In this document: positions 58,305 to 64,000 of the stretch, piece by piece | Layout of the letters: each line of letters starts with the position of its first letter | How positions within the stretch are numbered: the first letter of the stretch is position 1 | From: Saprospiraceae bacterium | GTDB lineage: Bacteria; Bacteroidota; Bacteroidia; Chitinophagales; Saprospiraceae | Length of the DNA: 64,000 nt | Assembly (NCBI GenBank): GCA_016714765.1 | Contig: JADKCF010000006.1 | Span: 62,001-126,000 of the forward strand | Direction: 5' to 3' | The notes under the pieces: generated by a model | What the model was told of the DNA's origin: nothing | The model's database searches: none | The model's input: only the letters and a program-made list of their open reading frames with translations | Made by a program: the position numbers and the translations under genes

Positions 58305-58347
58305 TCAGGTTTTTTGCATTATAATTGTTTTTAAAAAATAACTTACT

Positions 58348-59351
58348 TTGGCTGAACAGAATTTTGTAGACTATGTGAAGATTTGTTGCAGGTCAGGGGC
58401 AGGTGGTGCCGGTTCGTCGCATTTCTACAGAGATAAAATGAATAGTATGGGAGGACCTGACGGTGGTGATGGTGGTCGCGGTGGTCACATCATCCTGAAG
58501 GGAAACTCCAATGTTTGGACACTACTTGCGCTAAAGTATAAAAAACATGTAATTGCCACACCAGGCACCAATGGATCAGGAAATAATTGTACAGGAGCCA
58601 GTGGAGATGATATCATTCTGGAAGTACCTCTTGGTACAGTAGCCCGGGATTTCGAAACCGGAGAAGTAGATTTTGAAATTACACGCCATGACGAAACCCG
58701 CATTTTGGCTCGGGAGGACGCGGTGGCCAGGGTAACTCACACTATAAATCAGCTACAAAACAAACACCAGAATATGCCCAACCGGGGGAATCCGGTACCG
58801 AAGTATGGAAAGTGCTGGAGCTCAAAGTATTGGCTGATGTCGGTTTGGTAGGTTTTCCCAATGCAGGAAAATCCAGTTTACTGGCCTCAATTACGGCAGC
58901 AAAACCTGAGATTGCCAATTATCCTTTTACTACTCTCGTCCCCAATCTTGGCATAGTAAAATACAGAGATCACCGTTCATTTGTGATGGCCGACATTCCG
59001 GGTATTATAGAAAATGCACATGAAGGCAAGGGGCTGGGATTGCGTTTCCTCAGGCATATAGAACGAAATGCCGTTTTGTTGTTTTTGGTACCCATCGACT
59101 CTAATGATATCACCAAAGAATATGAAATTCTTCTCAATGAATTGAGAATGTACAATCCTGATCTCATCGATAAACCCCGCATACTGGCCATCACTAAGTG
59201 TGATATAGTAGAGGACGAATATTTACAGCTGATTAGACCTGAAATAAAAGTTGATATACCTTTTTATTTTATTTCTTCTGTTGCTCAGAAGGGCCTTACA
59301 GAATTAAAGGATGCGTTGTGGGTAACAATGAACCCGGCAGAAGAAATATAA
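58348..59351 (+). CDS. obgE: ObgE/CgtA ribosome-assembly GTPase (one frame break; TTG start)
   Basis: Essential GTPase for 50S maturation. About 335 residues once one G is added to the G run at 58712-58714; this turns EDAVARVTH-like nonsense into ARGGRGGQGNSHYKS and the family-typical QPGESGTEVWK. The N-terminal Obg domain is glycine-rich (GGPDGGDGGRGGHIILKG); the G domain has G1 VGFPNAGKSSLL, switch PFTTLVPNLG, G3 DIPGIIENAHEGKGLG and G4 TKCD. The start is a TTG exactly where relatives begin (MAEQNFVDYVKI). The C-terminal extension found in some Obg proteins is absent. Family certain. Confidence 0.95.
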
Positions 59352-59355
59352 TTGC

Positions 59356-60791
59356 TCAGGCAGACAGAGTCTCCATATACCTGACCAATAGTCTTACTCC
59401 ATAAGCCGTGGCAGTGCGCATTTTTGCATATTCACTATCCGTAAATGCTACCCCTGCAATATCCAGATGGGTCCAGCTTTTATGCTCAGAAGTAAAATAC
59501 TCAAGGAATTTAGCTGCTGTGATGGCTCCTGCTACAGGTTTTCCGCTGAGGTTTTTGATATCTGCTATATCTGATTGCATATCTGCTGCATAATCTTCCC
59601 ACAGGGCAAACGCCATACTCTTTCGTTTACTGCCTCGCCGGCTGATGTAAGTGCAGCAGCCATTTCGTCATTACAGGTAAACATTCCCGCTGCAAAATAT
59701 CCAAGTGTAGCTACACAACTTCCTGTAAGTGTAGCAAGATCTATGATATGTTCGGGTTGGTGGTGTTTGATCACATAAGCCAGACCGTCAGCCAATACAA
59801 GTCTTCCCTCTGCATCTGTGTCAATAACTTCTATAGACTTTCCGCTGTATGACCCTATGACATCGCCCGGCCGGATACTATTGGCGTCCACACTGTTTTC
59901 TGCGGCAGGCACAATACCAATAATGTGTATATTTAACTTTAATTTAGCAGCCAGTTCTACAGCACCGATGACAGCAGCAGCGCCTGCCATATCACACTTC
60001 ATATATCCCATATTGGCAGATGGTTTGATGGAAATACCACCGGTATCGAAACTGATACCTTTTCCTACCAGGGCCAACTTTGGAAATCTGGACTTGCTGC
60101 CCTTGGGCTTGTATTCCATCGAGATGAGTACTGGAGGATTGCAACTACCCTGCCCTACGGCCAGCAATGCATCCATTTTCATCTTTTTGAGCTGTTTATG
60201 GTCGAAAACCTTTACATCATAGTTGTATTTCCTGCCAGATGCCAAGGCGTGTTCAGCTATATACTCAGGTGTTTTGATATTGGAAGGGTGATCTACAAGC
60301 TGCATAACTAAAATCTGAGATTCCACTACTGCAAGGGCCTGCTCAGCGATCTTGTGACGCTTTTTGTCTACTACAATTGACAGATCGGGTTGTACATATT
60401 TATTACCATTCGTTTTGAAAACTCCATGGTTGACTAGACTTTTGCGTAGCTCAATGACTGCATTTACCAGATACTCATCTGTCAGATGATCACAGATGAC
60501 GTCAATTTTTATTTCTGTTTTGGACCTTTGCTGAAAAACAGCACTTCTGAAAAATTGATCTGATTTATTGATGTCTTTAGCCTCTCCAAGCCCAAGTATG
60601 ACAACTTTTTGTTTTTTGTCAGGGTGCATAAAAGAGGTGATATCTTTTGCAGCCAATTGCAATTCAGGGTCATACTGTATGCCGGTAATTTTTTTTACCA
60701 GATCTAAATCTACAGCATCTTTACTAAATGGCAATACGATAATGCCGGCAGTTTTGGATGCAGACGCTTTAATCTTTATAGTCATCGTCAA
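59356..60791 (-). CDS. pepA: Leucyl aminopeptidase family (M17) enzyme (one frame break)
   Basis: Dimetal cytosolic aminopeptidase of about 478 residues once one base is added to the GGG at 59604-59606 (junction RVWRLPLWEDYAADM). Metal and active-site motifs: ALVGKGISFDTGGISIKP, GYMKCDMAGAAAVIG, and DTDAEGRLVLADGLAY, where the family usually has NTDAEGR; IIDLATLTGSCV is also conserved. After the break come DIKNLSGKPVAGAITAAKFL and WTHLDIAGVAF. It lies 5 bp downstream of an esterase gene on the same strand. Secure. Confidence 0.94.
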
Positions 60792-60796
60792 TAAAA

Positions 60797-61580
60797 TTAA
60801 TATTTATTAAAATAAAGCCATTTGAAGGCTTGTGGGAATTGTTCTCCCCAATGGATTTCTTTGTGTTGTCCTGAAGGATTGTGCGAGAAAATAATATCGA
60901 AATTATCATACTTTCTTTTTTCCTGCAGGATATTTTCTAACCTCAGTACCTGACCATAATGGTTGGCACTTTCCATTCCACCAGCATAGAGGTAGATGTC
61001 AGTTGGTCCCTGCGGCTTATATGTTCTAGCCAAATCGTATATTTCTTCAGATATCCAGAGGCTAGGTGAAAAAATCATCATATTTCCAAAAATATCTGGG
61101 TAATTAAATCCTGCATAAAGGCTTATCAGACCTCCCAGGCTGCTGCCTCCGATACCTGTAAAATCCCTGCCGGATAAATACCCGAAACCTGTTGTCAATC
61201 ATTGGCTTCAGATCATCGAGCATAAACTTAAGATATAAATGACCTTCGGCCTCTGTGTATCTCGGTGTACTGTACGGTAAGTACTCTTGAATCCGCAGTG
61301 ATCCACCATGATCGATAGCCACAATGATCACATCACCTATGCCATTTTCTGCAAGTCGCTGCAAAGACTTATCTACTCCCCAGTTGCCATAAGGTGCATA
61401 CTCATCAAATAAATTTTGTCCGTCGTGGAGATATAGTACCGGATATTTTTTGTCTGTCTGGTAATAGTCATGGGGCAACAATACCGAAATCCGCCGTTTT
61501 CGACCTAATTGTGGAATTTCATAAGCATCATCCAGAATTTCGATCCTTGGGTAAAATGTTTTTATCGCTTCGTCTGTCAT
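60797..61580 (-). CDS. Alpha/beta-hydrolase esterase (IroE/esterase-D-like; one frame break)
   Basis: About 260 residues once one G is removed from the run at 61181-61183 (junction RFRYLSGRDFTGIGGSS). The N-terminus has the RKRRISVLLPHDYYQ and YPVLYLHDGQNLFDE stretches of the putative-esterase family; the nucleophile Ser is in GIGGSSLGGLIS, and the His near the end is probably in SGQHKEIHW. Neither half alone would be active. It starts at the ATG at 61580 behind a TATTTTTG element. pepA follows after 5 bp. Substrate unknown. Confidence 0.85.
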
Positions 61581-61586
61581 ATCCCG

Positions 61587-61594
61587 CAAAAATA
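61587..61594 (-). promoter_or_regulatory. Candidate -7 element (TATTTTTG) of the esterase-pepA unit
   Basis: The minus strand reads TATTTTTG only 6 bp before the ATG at 61580, so the leader would be very short or absent. Confidence 0.35.
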
Positions 61595-61844
61595 AGGACT
61601 TTTTATATATTATCTCCGGATTACGTATATATTATCTCTATTTTAAGTAAAAAAAATTAATTCCAATAGTCACTTTATGATCTTAATTTATAACTAACTA
61701 CAGTCAACCAAACATCTTTACAAGAGAACCAATCTATAATCATTCCTAACTTTGAGCTGACCCTGCCTAATGATTAAAAAATGAAATTTCATTACTAGTA
61801 ATCTTTTTTTGCATCATGATGAGCAAGATATTTAAATAAAATTA

Positions 61845-61852
61845 TATCTTTG
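61845..61852 (+). promoter_or_regulatory. Candidate -7 element (TATCTTTG) of yceD-rpmF
   Basis: TATCTTTG matches TAnnTTTG, 28 bp before the yceD ATG. Confidence 0.55.
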
Positions 61853-61880
61853 CACTCCGTTTGAAAAAGTTCTTTTAAAT

Positions 61881-62410
61881 ATGAGTATTTCAGATCGTTT
61901 TTCGTTGCCTTATCAGGGTATGAAGGATGGACTTCATCAGTATCAGTTCGAAGCCGATGATGATTTTTTGCTGAATTTAAAAATTCGCCCATTAAGAATG
62001 GTTTTTTTAAGATAGATGTAAATATTGACAAAAGAACCAATCTAAGTGAATTGAACATCGAAATAGATGGGTATTATTCCACTATTTGTGATAGATGCCT
62101 GGCGGATATAAAATTACCTGTAAAAGGGTCATACGACCTCCTCATCAAAGTGAGCGATACAGAGACCGACAACGATGAAGTGATTTTTATAAAGGAGGAT
62201 GAGTCAAAACTTTTGTTGGCACAGATTTTCTTCGAGTACATTTGCCTGTCCATGCCCTGGATAAATGTGTATGAATGCGAAAATGAAAATCCGGCTCCCT
62301 GCAACACCGAAATACTTAAAAAACTCAATGAAACATCCGGTAAGATGGATGAATCAAAGACAGACGATAATATCTGGGAGGGTCTCAAAGGAATCCAACT
62401 GGACAACTGA
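61881..62410 (+). CDS. yceD: YceD (DUF177) family protein, linked to L32 (one frame break)
   Basis: About 176 residues when one T is added near 61978 (junction LLNFKNSPIKNGFFKIDV). The N-terminus is SISDRFSLPYQGMKDGLHQYQF; the DUF177 core follows with the cysteine pair in TICDRCLADIKLPV, and ISDETDNDEVIFIKEDE- and PWINVYECEN-like stretches. The family is encoded upstream of the ribosomal protein L32 gene in most bacteria and is implicated in 23S rRNA or L32 handling. rpmF follows after 37 bp. An unrelated-looking minus-strand open frame over the N-terminal part is a shadow. Confidence 0.85.
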
Positions 62411-62447
62411 ATAGTTAAAGATTGATCATCAAATAAATTTTTGAAAA

Positions 62448-62648
62448 ATGGCACATCCGAAGAGTAGGGTCTCGAAAGCAAGAAAAAACAAAAGAAGAAC
62501 GCATCACAAAGCAGCAATGCCACAATTGGCAATTTGTAAAGCTACAGGTGAGCCTCACATGATGCACAGAGCATACTGGCATGAGGGAAGCATGTACTAC
62601 AAAGGTCAGGTAGTGATACAAGCCAAAGAAGTCGAAGAAGTAGAATAA
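62448..62648 (+). CDS. rpmF: 50S ribosomal protein L32
   Basis: 66 residues, starting MAHPKSRVSKARKNKRRTHH, the family hallmark. The Cys in LAICKATGEPH remains where zinc-binding L32 forms have CxxC; the other zinc cysteines are absent, so this is the zinc-free type. It follows yceD and ends at a terminator. Secure. Confidence 0.97.
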   Translation: MAHPKSRVSKARKNKRRTHHKAAMPQLAICKATGEPHMMHRAYWHEGSMYYKGQVVIQAKEVEEVE

Positions 62649-62680
62649 ATATTTCTTTATAAAGCACTTTGAAAAAATAT

Positions 62681-62716
62681 AAAGCTCCCTGTTGTTAAAG
62701 ACACACGGAGCTTTTC
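62681..62716 (+). terminator. Intrinsic terminator of yceD-rpmF
   Basis: AAAGCTCC and GGAGCTTT pair around an 18-nt loop, followed by TTCTTGTTATTTT. The stem is good, the T run interrupted. Confidence 0.7.
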
Positions 62717-62789
62717 TTGTTATTTTTACTTATTTTTTAAGTTCACCGATATCCTTAATTCACGAAACGCTCACTTTTATAGTAATAAT

Positions 62790-63170
62790 ATGAAAACAAT
62801 CATCAATGCAGCACTTGCCCCGTCACCGGTAGGACCTTACAACCATTCTGTTTTGGCGGGTGATACTTTATACGTCTCAGGTCAGATAGCCATCAATCAA
62901 TCAGAAGGTCGAATCATCCTGGACAATATAGAAGATGAAACGCACCAGGTGATGAAAAATATTGGATACATACTTGCAGAAGCTGGTATGACCTATGAAA
63001 ATATTGCAAAGTGCTCAGTTTTTGTAGCCGATATGGAACAATACGGCAGAAGCAATGCTGTATATGGCACCTATTTTAATGAGGCTACAGCACCAGCCAG
63101 AGAACTGGTTCAGGTATCCAATCTGCCTAAATACGTCAATGTAGAGATCAGTTGCATAGCTGTCAGATAA
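62790..63170 (+). CDS. ridA: RidA family reactive imine/enamine deaminase
   Basis: 126 residues, full length. The pattern LAPSPVGPYNHSVLAGDTLYVSGQI at the start and the active-site region APARELVQVSNLPKYVNVEISCIAV near the end, with its Arg, are typical of RidA. It hydrolyses 2-aminoacrylate and similar imines formed by PLP enzymes. No operon partner; the 260 bp that follow (63171-63431) hold no gene that I can support. Confidence 0.94.
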   Translation: MKTIINAALAPSPVGPYNHSVLAGDTLYVSGQIAINQSEGRIILDNIEDETHQVMKNIGYILAEAGMTYENIAKCSVFVADMEQYGRSNAVYGTYFNEATAPARELVQVSNLPKYVNVEISCIAVR

Positions 63171-63431
63171 AGCAGCTCAAGGTGGTTAGGTAGTCTCTCT
63201 TTTTCACTTCCATCTAAGTGTGAAGCTGAAGTCTGCCATCTTATCATTGCAAAAAACCCATACTGACCTGATACTGTAACATTTCTATCACCCGAAGTTA
63301 ATTTTGGATAAATAGATGACTTTGCAAGGAAATTATATTTCCTAAAACCTACTACCTTCATTATTCAATTTTTCGTTTTTTCTATATTCATTTCATATTC
63401 TTACCTATCTTTACATAAATTTACAACAGGT

Positions 63432-63794
63432 ATGGAAAAAAGAAAATGCCTTGAATGTGGAGATGCCTTTGACGGAAGAAAAGACAAAAAATTTTGTTGT
63501 GATCAGTGCAGGACAGCATTTGCCAATAAACAAAACACAGATCAGAATAAATTTATGCGCAATATCAATAATATTTTGCGCAAAAACCGTCGTATCCTTG
63601 CAGAATTGAATCCAACCGGCAAGGCAACAGTAACCAAAACTGACCTTCTGGATGAAGGATTTAAATTTTCCTACTTTACCAATGAATATAAAACAAAAAC
63701 AGGAAAGGTCTACCGTTTTTGTTATGAACACGGATATCTACAACTAGAAAACAATCTCTTCGCTCTGGTATTCAGAAAAGAATATGTAGAATAA
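63432..63794 (+). CDS. Small zinc-ribbon protein
   Basis: 120 residues. The N-terminus CLECGDAFDGRKDKKFCCDQCR holds two CxxC-type pairs suited to one Zn2+ ion (a treble-clef or zinc ribbon). A basic helical middle (NINNILRKNRRILAEL) and a small C-terminal domain (KFSYFTNEYKTKTGKVYRFC) follow. I recall similar short proteins from other Bacteroidota but no assigned function. Could bind nucleic acid. The next gene starts 15 bp downstream. Confidence 0.7.
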   Translation: MEKRKCLECGDAFDGRKDKKFCCDQCRTAFANKQNTDQNKFMRNINNILRKNRRILAELNPTGKATVTKTDLLDEGFKFSYFTNEYKTKTGKVYRFCYEHGYLQLENNLFALVFRKEYVE

Positions 63795-63809
63795 TCAATA
63801 AAAGGTATT

Positions 63810-64000
63810 ATGTCCCCTATAAAAGATATTTTTGACAATACTGAAATAAAGAAAAAACCGGAAGGATTTGCCCCGCATAGACAAAAAATTCATGAAATCA
63901 TTTTCGAAGCTGAAACTACCGCCGGTAGACTTTTTGATGTTATGCTTCTGATTATGATTTTTTCAAGTATTATAGTACTCATGCTGGAGACAGTACCACG
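63810..64000 (+). CDS. Ion transporter / voltage-gated channel-like protein (N-terminal part)
   Basis: Runs off the right edge; 63 codons are visible. After a charged N-terminus (EGFAPHRQKIHEIIFEAETT) comes the first transmembrane helix (LFDVMLLIMIFSSIIVLMLET), the usual start of bacterial 6TM potassium-channel-like ion transporters. The selectivity filter is outside the window, so the ion is unknown. Confidence 0.65.
   Translation, partial: MSPIKDIFDNTEIKKKPEGFAPHRQKIHEIIFEAETTAGRLFDVMLLIMIFSSIIVLMLETVP

Noticed and set aside
61795..62058. Minus-strand open frame of 87 codons
   Set aside because: It is antisense to the N-terminal part of yceD, whose corrected frame carries family motifs and a promoter element.
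63110..63361. Minus-strand open frame of 83 codons after ridA
   Set aside because: It overlaps the ridA end, has no recognisable family, promoter or ribosome-binding signal; kept as unassigned intergenic sequence.
1..64000. tRNA, rRNA, riboswitch or replication origin
   Set aside because: No cloverleaf-like stretch, rRNA core sequence, known riboswitch core or DnaA-box cluster was recognised by eye; a covariance-model search would be the decisive test.

Overview
The window is an AT-rich bacterial chromosome segment, almost certainly from a Bacteroidota and most like a Saprospiria relative. Supporting signs are a giant secreted protein built from SdrD-B, DUF11, HYR and Ig-like modules; lineage-typical genes (DUF3822 beside rsmD, DUF4292 beside an EnvC-like gene, GH3, DoxX); lipoproteins with short lipoboxes; and repeated TAnnTTTG promoter elements in front of correctly placed starts. 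No rRNA, tRNA or CRISPR array was seen. The genus cannot be told from the sequence.

Layout. 1-8.8 kb: one giant surface protein on the minus strand, C-terminus outside the window. 9.1-20.9 kb: mostly RNA and tRNA modification and housekeeping (rlmI, rimO, ZIP transporter, rarA, rsmD, DUF3822, tsaD, a U32 protein, Nudix). 21-25 kb: accessory stretch with a Phd/RelE-type toxin-antitoxin pair, a FAS1 lipoprotein, a decayed thioredoxin-like gene and two tandem Uma2 genes. 25.1-31.2 kb: a complete deoxynucleoside catabolic operon, deoB-deoA-deoC followed by a two-domain ALDH16-type aldehyde dehydrogenase. It is preceded by an AT-rich secreted protein of unknown function that overlaps deoB. 32.8-39.8 kb: acyl-CoA dehydrogenase, lipoprotein, S41-like protease, FAD protein, DoxX, GH3. 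39.8-42.3 kb: feoAB with a visible promoter and operator. 42.3-44.2 kb: gene-poor stretch with two palindromic elements (one MITE-like) and gene debris. 44.2-51.6 kb: Crp/Fnr regulator, small membrane protein, pyk, then TPR/DUF4292/EnvC-like envelope genes. 51.6-56.9 kb: His-rich lipoprotein, rocD, lrp, tnaA, U32 and ferredoxin. 57-64 kb: NlpC/P60, adk, obgE, pepA, esterase, yceD-rpmF, ridA, a zinc-ribbon protein and the start of an ion channel.

An overriding feature is that many genes, including normally essential ones (obgE, tsaD), are broken by single-base indels in short mononucleotide runs. In nearly every case adding or removing one base restores a full family-length protein. This looks like residual long-read consensus error rather than decay, so the broken genes are annotated here as whole genes with the break noted.

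Working together: the deo operon turns deoxynucleosides into glyceraldehyde-3-phosphate and acetaldehyde, and the aldehyde dehydrogenase is the likely sink. rocD, the Lrp-type regulator and tnaA form an amino-acid-degrading group. feoAB imports ferrous iron, which Fe-S dependent enzymes in the window (RimO, the U32 proteins, ferredoxin) would use.
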